NCBI GenBank assembly: GCA_030448225.1
Contig: JAUJNJ010000035.1
Location: forward strand, 1 to 52,887
Length of the DNA stretch: 52,887 nt
Direction of reading: 5' to 3'
Source of the DNA: Phycisphaerae bacterium
Lineage (GTDB): Bacteria; Planctomycetota; Phycisphaerae; Tepidisphaerales; Tepidisphaeraceae
The notes under the pieces were generated by a model. The model was given only the letters and a program-made list of their open reading frames with translations, searched no databases and was not told the DNA's origin. Every line of letters starts with the position of its first letter. Positions within the stretch are counted from its first letter, which is position 1. The translations under genes and the position numbers were made by a program. This document shows, piece by piece, positions 17,422 through 25,541 of this stretch.

Positions 17422-18816
17422 ATGTCGATGATGCCACCGCCCGCGCGCCGCCGGCCGCGCCGCCGCCGCCGCCGCCGTTTCCCGTCGCCGCGGTCCCGTA
17501 CACGCCGCCGCGGCGGAGCCGGCCGGGGCTCGTCACGCTCATTGGCGTGACGAGCGTCGTCGTCGCGTCGTTCAGCCTGATCGCCAGCGGCGTGACCGGG
17601 TTCACGGCGTTCGGCATGTTCATGTACGCCCAGGCCCGCAACCAGATGGTCGGCACGGCCGTCTACGCGACGCCGCCCGGCCTCGCCCCGCCCCCGCAGC
17701 CGATCCAAACGCCGGCCGCCCCGAGGCCCCGCGGTGCGCGGCCTGCCGCCCGCGGCGCGGCAGGCGCTCGTCCGCGATCTCGACCGCCTGCACCGCCTGC
17801 GCCTCGCCCGGCAGAAGCAGTTCGACCACCTCCTCGCCGTCGCCGGCCGCGACCTCGGCTTCACGCTCGGGCCCGACGATCGGGCGACGGACCTGCGTGG
17901 CGATCTCGTCGACGAGGGGATCGTCGGCACGCTCACCCCCGGCGCCGCGCCGGACGACTTCCTCGTCACCCGCGCCGGGCGGATCGAGATCTTCGACGAC
18001 CGCGCGACGTTCACGTCGGCCGACGGCTCGGTCGCGTTCCGCACGGTCGCCGGCACGCCGGGCACAATGCCGGTCGACGGCCCGGGCGCGCTCGTTGCGT
18101 CCGAGGCGTCGGCGACCGTGCGGGACGTGCAGACGACGTCGAACGACGCGCTCAACCCGGCGCAGGCCGCGGGGCTTCAGACGGCCTTCCAGTCGCCGGG
18201 CCAGCAGCTCGTTACGCCCGCCGACGCCGAGGCGCTCTGGTCGCACGTGAACAAGCAGCCCGACGGCGCCGCCGACGTCCGGTTCGGCAACGGCGCGTCG
18301 GTCGTCCTCGCGCCGGACGGCACGGTGTCCGCGCAGACGCCGTCCGCGGCACTCGCCCGCGGCGCGCGCGGCGGCGGCGGCGTGGGCGCCGGCGGCGGCG
18401 GGGGGGGCGGCGGGGCGGCGCCGCTGCTGCCGCCGGTGCCGATCAGCTTCACCGCCGCCGCGCTGGTGATGCTCGAGTCGGCCGCGTCGATCGCGCTGGC
18501 GACGTTCCTGCTCGTCGCGGGCATCCTCGTCCTGCGCCACTCGCCCCGCGGCGGGCGCCTCCACGCGGCGTACGCGTGGCTGAAGATCCCCCTCGCGATC
18601 GGCGGCGCGGCGGCCGCCGCGTGGCTCTGGTGGAGCTTCGACGCCAACCCCGCCCCCGGCGGCGGCGGCGGCCCTGGGGTCGCGGACACGAACTACGTGA
18701 TCACGACCGCCGCCCTCGCCGCGATCGTGACCTGCCTCCACCCGCTCGCGCTGCTGATCGCCCTGCGCCAGCGGCCGGTGCGGGAGTATTACCAGGCGGG
18801 CCCCGGCGGCGCGTAG
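17422..18816 (+). CDS. membrane protein with Pro-rich N terminus and Gly-rich linker, two frameshifts
   Basis: The start at MSMMPPPA (17422) is followed, after a frame change near 17435, by a proline-rich stretch and a first helix, LVTLIGVTSVVVASFSLIAS. A second frame change near 17720 leads to GLPPAARQALVRDLDRLHRL and a long soluble domain. Near residue 315 an almost pure glycine linker (18361-18420) occurs, then three helices: ALVMLESAASIALATFLLV, LKIPLAIGGAAAAAWLWW and IVTCLHPLALLIALRQRPV. Joined length is about 464 residues. No family is recognised. The layout of Pro-rich head, single helix, soluble domain and C-terminal helices resembles other uncharacterised planctomycetal membrane proteins. 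Confidence 0.65.
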
Positions 18817-18855
18817 GCCGCGGGCGAGGTGCGGGGCGGGCCCTCAGGCGCGTCC

Positions 18856-19410
18856 TCAATCAGACGTTCGCGGCACCCGGTCCAGCGTGACGTGCGGGTG
18901 ATGCGGGACGACGTGCGCGTCCAGGTCGTCCAACAACTGCTCGAACTCGGTCGTCGTGAGCAGCGGCGTGGTCATGAGCGCCCGGGTGGGGAGGATCGTC
19001 ATGAACGCGCTCGCCCCCGCTTCCCGCCGCAGCTCGAACTGGACGAGGATCCCGCCGGCCATCCTCGTGCCGGAGACGGTCGTGATCGCGTCCCACCGGT
19101 AGACGCGCCGGCCGGCTTCGATCCCCTCCTCCGTGACGCGCGCGTTGTCGACGTCGTTGCGGACCCACTTGTAGCCGAGCCACCCGACGCCGAACGCGCA
19201 CGCCGCAGCGAGCACCCACAGGATGATCCGCGAGGCCGTGAAGGGCATCGGGGAGTTCGGCGGGATCTTCCCCAGCATCCACACGACGAACGCCGCGAAC
19301 ACCAGCAGGACCGCGCCGCCGACCACCTGGTTCCACGAGCGGTGGCGGTAGCCGCGGTCGAACAGCACGCGCGGCGTCGAGTAGTTCAGGAGGGGGCCGG
19401 GCCCGGTCAT
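18856..19410 (-). CDS. membrane protein, paralogue A of a tandem pair
   Basis: This 184-residue protein starts at MTGPGPLLNYSTPRVLFDR. Two helices follow (VVGGAVLLVFAAFVVWML and ILWVLAAACAFGVGWLGY), then a small soluble beta domain with VYRWDAITTVSGTRMAGGI, resembling a bacterial PH-like fold. It ends with VVPHHPHVTLDRVPRTSD. The neighbour at 19448-20005 shares the order and wording of every block (YSTPR-LFDR-YR-RSW, RMAGGI-V-F, VVPHHPHV-LDR), so the two arose by tandem duplication. Function is unknown; a membrane-anchored PH-like protein is inference. Confidence 0.7.
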   Translation of the reverse strand: MTGPGPLLNYSTPRVLFDRGYRHRSWNQVVGGAVLLVFAAFVVWMLGKIPPNSPMPFTASRIILWVLAAACAFGVGWLGYKWVRNDVDNARVTEEGIEAGRRVYRWDAITTVSGTRMAGGILVQFELRREAGASAFMTILPTRALMTTPLLTTTEFEQLLDDLDAHVVPHHPHVTLDRVPRTSD

Positions 19411-19447
19411 GGTCACTCCCGTATCGAGTCGGTGCGCCGGCACAACC

Positions 19448-20005
19448 TCAATCCGACGCCCGCGGCGCCCGGTCCAGCTTGACGTGCGGGTGGTGCGGCA
19501 CGACCTGCGCGTCCAGCAGATCCATCAACGCGCCGAACTCCTCGAGGCTCAGCGGCGGCGTGGTCATCAGCCGCTTCGGCAGGGTGATGAACTCGAACGA
19601 GTCGGCCGACGGTCGCCGCACGTTGAACTCCACCACGATGCCGCCCGCCATCCGGCTCCCGTAGACGGACCCGATGCGGCCCCACGGGTAGAGCGTTCGC
19701 CTGACGTGGATTCCCTCGTCGGTGATCCGGGCCGCGGCGACGTCGTCGCGCAGCCATTGAACGCAGACGACGGCCAGGGCCAGCGCGAGCAGCGCGCCGA
19801 CGGACCAGAAGATCGCCCGGGCGGCGGCGCCTTCCGTCCCGCCGCGGATCTCGACCACTTGCGAGATGCCCAACAGGACGCACCCGACGAAAACGATGAC
19901 GCCGCCGCCGATCGCCTGGCTCCACGACCGGTAGCGGTAGGGGCGGTCGAACAGCGTGCGCGGCGTGGAGTAGCCCAACACGTCGCGTGGGCCTGCGTCG
20001 TCCAT
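19448..20005 (-). CDS. membrane protein, paralogue B of a tandem pair
   Basis: The start at MDDAGPRDVLGYSTPR (20005) is chosen by alignment with paralogue A; an ATG five codons upstream is also possible. The 185 residues have two helices (GGGVIVFVGCVLLGISQVV and IFWSVGALLALALAVVCVQW), the block LYPWGRIGSVYGSRMAGGIV and the end VVPHHPHVKLDRAPRASD. The gap to paralogue A's start is 37 bp, so both are probably co-transcribed. Identity between the copies is roughly half by eye, so the duplication is not recent. Confidence 0.7.
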   Translation of the reverse strand: MDDAGPRDVLGYSTPRTLFDRPYRYRSWSQAIGGGVIVFVGCVLLGISQVVEIRGGTEGAAARAIFWSVGALLALALAVVCVQWLRDDVAAARITDEGIHVRRTLYPWGRIGSVYGSRMAGGIVVEFNVRRPSADSFEFITLPKRLMTTPPLSLEEFGALMDLLDAQVVPHHPHVKLDRAPRASD

Positions 20006-20060
20006 CGGGTCACCCTGCATCACGTGAAGGGCCGAACCTGCTTCGTCACCGACCCCGGAT

Positions 20061-20684
20061 CTAGTAAACCACCACACGGCCTGCCGGCTCCGGCGGCATC
20101 TCGTTCACCGCCATTGCGATCGGCTGCCGCACGGCCGCGAGCAAAAAGTCTTCCCGCTCTGGATCGAGATCAACGTCAGGGTCCGTCTCCGGCTCGACCA
20201 GACGAAGTTTTCCCGCGTCCGTAATGATCCCCAAGCCGCAGGGGAAGTGGCCGGCAAGGTACCACGTCATCAGGTCCCTGAAGAACCGGGTCGGGCTGAC
20301 GTCGGCGTGCTCCGATTCCATGCACGCGCCGAGCACGTCCCACTCCACGGCGTGCGTGAAGTTGGTCGGCAGGCGGTGGGCTCGGCCGACTGCTTCTGTT
20401 CGCCGAGAGAGCCAAGGCGAGAACGCGGTCTTTATCTCCCCCACGATTTGGTTCCACCGCTGGAACCGCGGGCGGTGGTTGCGACCGAGGTGCGTCGTGA
20501 GCCGGTTCTGGTAGTGAATCTGGACGTTCTGCCACTGCGTCGACGCGCACATGTCCATTGCGACCTGCCAGGACGAGGGGCGGAGAACGTCCTCCAGCAG
20601 ATCCGACTCGATCCGCTCGCCGCATTTCGCGAACAGGTCGGCGGCTTGCAGAGACTGTAGCAGGCTTCGCGTCTCGATATTCAT
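20061..20684 (-). CDS. hypothetical cytoplasmic protein
   Basis: This 207-residue protein starts at MNIETRSLLQSLQAADLFAK. It is soluble, with Trp- and acid-rich segments (QRWNQIVGEIKTAFSPWLSR, FFRDLMTWYLAGHFPCGLGI) and a C-terminal EPETDPDVDLDPEREDFLLA. No catalytic motif or family is recognised. It begins 17 bp after the stop of the AhbA/B-like gene on the same strand, so it is likely translated from the same transcript. The tone resembles uncharacterised proteins of immunity or SUKH-type neighbourhoods, but this is not strong enough to name it. Confidence 0.6.
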   Translation of the reverse strand: MNIETRSLLQSLQAADLFAKCGERIESDLLEDVLRPSSWQVAMDMCASTQWQNVQIHYQNRLTTHLGRNHRPRFQRWNQIVGEIKTAFSPWLSRRTEAVGRAHRLPTNFTHAVEWDVLGACMESEHADVSPTRFFRDLMTWYLAGHFPCGLGIITDAGKLRLVEPETDPDVDLDPEREDFLLAAVRQPIAMAVNEMPPEPAGRVVVY

Positions 20685-20701
20685 CGGGTGACCTGGCGGA
20701 A

Positions 20702-21832
20702 CTACTCCCGCATGGCATCGGGGTCGAGGCCGTTCTGGCGGCACCAGTCGCGGTAGGCCTGGGGGGCGATCTCGCTCGGCTTGATCTCGCTGCGGCCGCC
20801 CCAGAAGACGTTCGTGTAGCTGACGGGGATGCCGATCGACGCTAGGTGCGCGTCGATCGCCCGCTTGTGGGCGAGGACGAGTTCCTTCTCGGTGCCGTGG
20901 GCGACGCCCATCACGTTCACGTCGCCGAACTCCGGGCCGCCCTCGCGCCAGTAGGCGTGGGTCATGATGTGGAAGCGGCCCACCTCGCGGCCGGCCTCGA
21001 TCTCGCGGCCGCTCGGCACGGCCCAGTGGAACAGCGCGTTGTACTTCGTGACCTGCTCGCCGGTCTTGAGCGTCTTGACGTGCTCGAGGAACGTGCTGAA
21101 CCGCCCGACGACGCGCCGCTCGTTCAGCCCGCGCGCGACGCGGAGGAACGTGTCGAGGTCGACGCCGGCCTCGGCGGCGCGGGCGCGCCAGAGGTCGGGG
21201 CGGATCTCGTCGGGCTCGAACTCGCGCTTCAGCCCCATCAGCACCTGCCATTCAAGGTCGGAGAGTTCGACGAGTTGCGTGTCGGTCACCTCGGCCGGCA
21301 CGTCGGCCTTGCTGCCGGGCTCCATTCCCTTCCGGCGGACGTGCCCCACCCCCAGGGCGAACAGCCGCTTGGCGGGCATGAGGCGGTAGGCGACGGCGCC
21401 GGTCCTCGTCATCAGGAACGCGCAGTGCTTGTCGAGCGAGTACCCCTGCGGCACCTTCAGCGTCGTCCACAGGCGGTAGCGGGCGCCGGTGATGGCGGCG
21501 TCGGTCGAGCGGACGACGATGTGCCCGGAAAACGGGTCGTCGCGCCACATGGTGTCGAACGCCGCCGACAGCTTTTCCTCCGGCACCTGCCAGGCCACGA
21601 GCGCGCCCTTGGCGAGGTTCGTCGCCAGCATCGTCTGCCGCACGCGGCGGATCACACCGGCCCGGAGCATCCCCTGAATGCGTTCGATGACGACGGGCAA
21701 CTCGACGCCCGACAGGCGCGCGATCTCGCCGAGCGGGTCCGCCTGGAACCCGCCGATCTTGTCCTCGGAGACCGCCAGGATGCGGGCGTTGATCGGGTCG
21801 CTGATTTCGACGGGTAGGGTGGCTGCGCTCAT
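20702..21832 (-). CDS. AhbA/AhbB-like fusion, Lrp/AsnC fold (siroheme decarboxylase-like)
   Basis: This 376-residue protein starts at MSAATLPVEI, with gaggagacga just upstream. It consists of two similar halves, each a winged helix followed by a ferredoxin-like AsnC domain. Half 1 has VIERIQGMLRAGVIRRV, ALVAWQVPEEKL and YRLWTTLKVPQ. Half 2 has LEWQVLMGLKREFEPDEI, LNERRVVGRFSTFLEH, ALFHWAVPSGREIEAGRE, HIMTHAYWREGGPEFGD and NVMGVAHGTEKE. Paired AhbA and AhbB subunits decarboxylate siroheme in the alternative haem route; the wording of both halves is close to those subunits. No other Ahb genes are nearby, so a regulatory role remains possible. Confidence 0.65.
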   Translation of the reverse strand: MSAATLPVEISDPINARILAVSEDKIGGFQADPLGEIARLSGVELPVVIERIQGMLRAGVIRRVRQTMLATNLAKGALVAWQVPEEKLSAAFDTMWRDDPFSGHIVVRSTDAAITGARYRLWTTLKVPQGYSLDKHCAFLMTRTGAVAYRLMPAKRLFALGVGHVRRKGMEPGSKADVPAEVTDTQLVELSDLEWQVLMGLKREFEPDEIRPDLWRARAAEAGVDLDTFLRVARGLNERRVVGRFSTFLEHVKTLKTGEQVTKYNALFHWAVPSGREIEAGREVGRFHIMTHAYWREGGPEFGDVNVMGVAHGTEKELVLAHKRAIDAHLASIGIPVSYTNVFWGGRSEIKPSEIAPQAYRDWCRQNGLDPDAMRE

Positions 21833-21909
21833 TCGTCTCCTCGGCTCCTCGTGGGCTAGACGCTCATCATACCCGTTGTCAGGGTGCGGGTTGATCGCGG
21901 CGGGCGAAA

Positions 21910-22211
21910 TGCAACCGCCGAGACGCCGAGACGCGGAGGCGGACACGGAGGAAAATAGGGAGGAATTCAACCACGGAGACACGGAGACACGGCGGAGACG
22001 AAGGCGGGGGACGGAAGAAGATAGAGAACAGAGTGAAGCGCGCCGTGGGGGGCATGGTGTGTTGGTTCCGCCAATCCTGCTTCTTGTCGCTTTCTTCTTC
22101 TCCGTGCCTCCGTGTCTCCGTGTCTCCGGGGTTCAATTCCTCGTGTTTCGATCAGACGCTCAAGCTCGTTTCCTCCTCCGACCTCTGCGTCTCCGCGTCT
22201 CCGCGGTTGCA
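21910..22211. mobile_element. outer period-8 element with gccgagac arms
   Basis: The left arm 21910-21940 reads tgcaaccgccgagacgccg and continues with another unit; the right arm 22182-22211, on the other strand, reads tgcaaccgcggagacgcgga. The interior of 241 bp is occupied by a second, different element. There is no gene inside. Confidence 0.75.
21963..22140. mobile_element. inner period-8 element with cacggaga arms
   Basis: The left arm 21963-21992 reads gaattcaaccacggagacac plus one further unit. The right arm 22108-22140, on the other strand, reads ggaattgaaccccggagaca and continues the same way. About 115 bp of non-coding sequence separates the arms. It lies wholly inside the 21910-22211 element. 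Confidence 0.78.
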
Positions 22212-22284
22212 TCCTTCCCCGAACGTTAAGAATCGTTGAGCGGGCGAGCACTCGCGGGCGGGACTCCGTACAATCGGCCCCCCG

Positions 22285-23403
22285 ATGACCTCCGTTCGGC
22301 TCGATCGCATCAGCAAGGTGTTCGGCACCACCCAGGCGCTGCGGAACGTCACGCTCGACATCGGCGCGGGCGAGCTGTTCTTCCTGCTCGGCCCCAGCGG
22401 CTGCGGCAAGAGCACGCTGCTGCGACTCGTCGCCGGCCTGCACGAGCCGAGCGGCGGGCGCATCTGGTTCAACGACCGGGACGTGACCGCCCTCGGCACC
22501 GACAAGCGCAACGCCGTCATGTGCTTCCAGAGCTACGCGCTGTGGCCGCACATGACGGTGCTCGACAACGTCCGCTTCGGGTTGAAGGTCCGCGGCCTCC
22601 CGCGCCGCGAGCAGGACCGCCGACTCGCCGAGGTGTTGCGGCTCGTGCAGATGGCGCCCTACGCCGGCCGCAAGCCCAACGAGCTGTCCGGCGGGCAGCA
22701 GCAGCGCGTGGCGCTGGCGCGGGCGTTGGCCGTCAACCCCGACTGCCTGCTGCTCGACGACCCGCTGAGCAACCTCGACGCCAAGCTGTGCCACGAGATG
22801 CGCGGCGAGATCCGGCGGATCTGCAAGACGGCGGGGGTCACGACGATCTACGTCACGCACGACCAGAACGAGGCGCTGACGATGGCCGACCGCATCGCGG
22901 TGATGCGCGACGGCAAGCTCGTGCAGGTCGGCCGGCCGGGCGACCTGTACCACCGCCCCCTCAACAGCTTCGTGGGCGCCGAGGTCGAGCTTCGTCGCCG
23001 ACTTCATCGGCCAGACGAACCTGCTGAGCGGCCGGGTGCTCGAGCGGACCGACTCGACCGTGACGGTGCAAACCAAGGCCGGCACGATCACCGCCGCCGC
23101 CGCCAACGGGCAACTGCCCGAGAAGGTCGTCGTCAGCATCCGCCCGGAGCAGATCCGCGTGGCGCGCATGCCGGCCGGCGGCGGCGCGGACGGCGGCGGC
23201 AACGGCGGGGGCTCGGCGCGCGGCCCGCGAACCACCTCGTCGGCCGGCCGATCGAGACGACGTTCCTCGGCGAGTCGAGCGAGCACGTGCTGTCGGTGAA
23301 CGACGAGCGGCTGAAGGTCATCAGCACGCCGCCGATGCTCGACGTGCCCGACCAGGTGTCGATCGAGTTCCGGCCGGAGGACGTGGTGGTGCTGCCGGAG
23401 TGA
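22285..23403 (+). CDS. ABC transporter ATP-binding protein, iron(III)/polyamine type, two compensating frameshifts
   Basis: Joined length is about 372 residues, typical for FbpC/PotA-like ATPases with a C-terminal TOBE domain. Walker A is GPSGCGKST near residue 36, the Q-loop lies in CFQSYALWPHMTVLDNVRFG, the signature is LSGGQQQRVALARAL, Walker B is CLLLDDPLSNLDA and the switch His is in YVTHDQNEAL. Near 22985 the frame changes to FVADFIGQTNLLSGRVLERT, and near 23220 it returns to HLVGRPIETTFLGESSEHVL, which is TOBE sequence. A Gly-rich insertion (GGGADGGGNGGGS) lies at the second change. It energises uptake through the permease at 25.5 kb with the binding protein in between. Confidence 0.9.
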   Translation: MTSVRLDRISKVFGTTQALRNVTLDIGAGELFFLLGPSGCGKSTLLRLVAGLHEPSGGRIWFNDRDVTALGTDKRNAVMCFQSYALWPHMTVLDNVRFGLKVRGLPRREQDRRLAEVLRLVQMAPYAGRKPNELSGGQQQRVALARALAVNPDCLLLDDPLSNLDAKLCHEMRGEIRRICKTAGVTTIYVTHDQNEALTMADRIAVMRDGKLVQVGRPGDLYHRPLNSFVGAEVELRRRLHRPDEPAERPGARADRLDRDGANQGRHDHRRRRQRATAREGRRQHPPGADPRGAHAGRRRRGRRRQRRGLGARPANHLVGRPIETTFLGESSEHVLSVNDERLKVISTPPMLDVPDQVSIEFRPEDVVVLPE

Positions 23404-23567
23404 GGGGGGAACGCAGAGTGCGGAACGCAGAGCACATAGCTTAGAACGCAGAACGGAGTACGGGCCGCCGTGGGGCGCGGGGATCCCAAGTGTCTCGCGC
23501 GACCGGGCTGCCCCCGCAATCCGAGGGAGGAACGCGGCGGCAAGCCGTCGTTGTTAGGTTTTTCATC

Positions 23568-25309
23568 ATGCGACGCTGGATCTTCATCATCCTGTTCCTC
23601 CTCGTGCTCGTCGCGCCGTTCGTCCTGCGGGCGCGCTGACGAAGGGCCCGGCGTTCGGCGGGGCGGCGGGGCCGCCGGCGTCGGCGTTCCGGCTGATCGT
23701 GATCACGCCGCACAACGGGGACATTCGCAACGAGTTCGCCCCGCGCGTTCGACGCGTGGCACCGCCGGCACCACGGCCGCCCGGTCGCGATCGACTACCG
23801 CGTGCCCGGCGGCACGAACGACATCAAGCGTCAGCTCGAGAACACCTACCGCAAGTACCGCGACGCCGACGGCGACCTCCCGCCCGACGCCTACGTCGGC
23901 CTCGACGTCGTCTGGGGCGGCGGCGACTACTTCTTCGACGTCGAGCTCAAGCCGCTCGGCGTGCTCCAGCCGCTCGACCTCGACCCGACGCTGCTGGCGG
24001 CCGTCTTCCCCGACGCCAAGCTCGCGGGCGTGCGGCTCTACGACCACGCGGTCGACGAGGGCGAGCGCCGTCCGCCGGCCGCGGTGGGTGGGCGTGTGCC
24101 TCGCCGCGTTCGGCATCGTCTACAACCCGGACCTCTACCGCACGCTCGGCCTGCCCGCGCGCCGACCGCCTGGCACGACCTGACGCACCCGAAGCTCAAC
24201 GGCCAGGTCGCTGGCCGACCCGCTGCGCAGCGGGTCGGCGTCGATCGCGTTCAACATGGTCCTGCAGCGGGCGATGGCCGACGCCGAGGCGGCGTTCCCC
24301 GGCATGCGCGGCTGACGGAGCTGAACAAGAAGAACCCGGCCGCGAAAGCGTCGTCGTCGTCATCGTCAACGCCGCCGCCGGCCGACCCGGAGCACGCGGC
24401 CTCGCAGGGCGCAGTACCGCGGCGGCGATCGACGCGGGGTGGAAGCGGGGGATGGGCGAGTTGCTGCTGATCGCCGCCAACGCCCGCTACTTCACCGACT
24501 CGGCCGGCCACGTGCCGCAGGACGTCGGCAACGGCCAGGCCGCGGCCGGCATGGCGATCGACTTCTACGGCCGCGTCTTCGAGGAGAGCGTCGGCCCTGA
24601 CCGCTGCCGCTTCGTCGCGCGCGCCCCCCCCGCGCTCCCGCCCGACCCGGTCGCCGTGCTGCTCGGCGTGCTCGGCGAGCGGCTCGCGGTCGCGCCGGCG
24701 TTCGTGGAGTGCCTGCTCACCGCCGAGGCGCAGCGCCTGGGCATCCCGGACAACGGCACGCCCGGCGGCCCGGTCGCCCACGCGCTGCGCCGCCCGCCGA
24801 TCCGCCGCGACCTCTACGCCGGCAGCCGGGCCTACTGGACCGACGACGTCAACCCGTACGACGAGGCCGGCGGGTTCAACGCCCGCGCCGAGTGGTCGTC
24901 GACGCTCGGCGACAACCGCCTGATCTGGGGCGCCGCCTGGATGGACGCCCGCTCGGCCCTGAAGGACGCCCACGCCCGCGTGCTGGCGGTCGCCGACCCC
25001 GCGCGGCAGCGCGACCTCCTCGCCCGCCTGGCCGACCTGCCGATCACCCGCGACGACGTCGAGGACCTGCGCACGGTCCGCAAGCGGATGGAGAAGGACG
25101 ACACGCACCGCGTCGAGGAATGGAAGGCCGCCCAGCGGATCGAGTGGGCGAGGAAGTTCCGCGCCCACTACGCCGCCGTCGAAGCCGCGGCGGCGGGGGG
25201 AGAGGGGAGGAGTGGTTGGGTGGTGGAGTGGTGGGGTGGTGGCGTCGGAGCGCGTTTTCCGGATTACGACACGCAACGGCTCCGCCGCGTTCTGCGCCTT
25301 GGACACTAG
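23568..25309 (+). CDS. periplasmic iron(III)-type ABC substrate-binding protein, several frameshifts
   Basis: The start MRRWIFIILFLLVLVAPFVL (23568) is a signal peptide. After a change near 23640 comes FRLIVITPHNGDIRNEFAPR, then VAIDYRVPGGTNDIKRQLEN, VGLDVVWGGGDYFFDVELKP, GVCLAAFGIVYNPDLYRTLG, LTHPKLNGQVA, GMGELLLIAANARYFTDSAG and GQAAAGMAIDFYGRVFEESV, all in FutA/FbpA-like order across three frames. The final frame is intact from about 24420 to the stop. Frame changes lie near 23640, 23745, 24070, 24160, 24210, 24310 and 24410. The last 30 residues read through a G-rich repeat (gtggtggagtggtgg), so the native C terminus probably lay near 25200. It is predicted to deliver ferric iron or a similar ligand to the permease. 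Confidence 0.75.
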
Positions 25310-25334
25310 ACGCGGCTTCGAAAGCGGTGTCCGC

Positions 25335-25406
25335 TCGTGGCACGGGTTTGCAACCGTGTTCCCGCGTTTCCGCGAGCCGGACTACGGGTTGCGAACCCGT
25401 GCCACG
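25335..25406. repeat. imperfect palindrome with tggcacgggtt arms
   Basis: The left arm 25335-25360 (cgtggcacgggtttgcaacc) and right arm 25385-25406 (gggttgcgaacccgtgccac) are inverted around about 25 bases. It lies between the binding-protein and permease genes and may act as an mRNA hairpin between them. It resembles short palindromic elements scattered in many environmental genomes. Confidence 0.6.
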
Positions 25407-25541
25407 GGGTTTGGAAACCGCGGTCACGCCATTATCGCGGGTACTGGGCGAGGGCATGAGCCGACGGGCGTATGAGGCCGGGCGTTCACGAGAGATTCGA
25501 ATTCCCTTGCCGATCATCCGCATCCATCGGTGGTTCAACGC

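Larger units (their letters stand above)
21833..22284. other. intergenic region occupied by nested repeats
   Basis: There are no supported genes. Between the divergent AhbA/B-like and ABC ATPase genes lie two elements, one inside the other (listed separately). The promoters of both flanking genes must lie in the roughly 75 bp left on each side. Confidence 0.7.

Noticed and set aside
21879..22136. Small proteins with NHGDTETRR-like or PPCLRVSV peptides
   Set aside because: These are only translations of the cacggaga arms and occur at every arm in the window.
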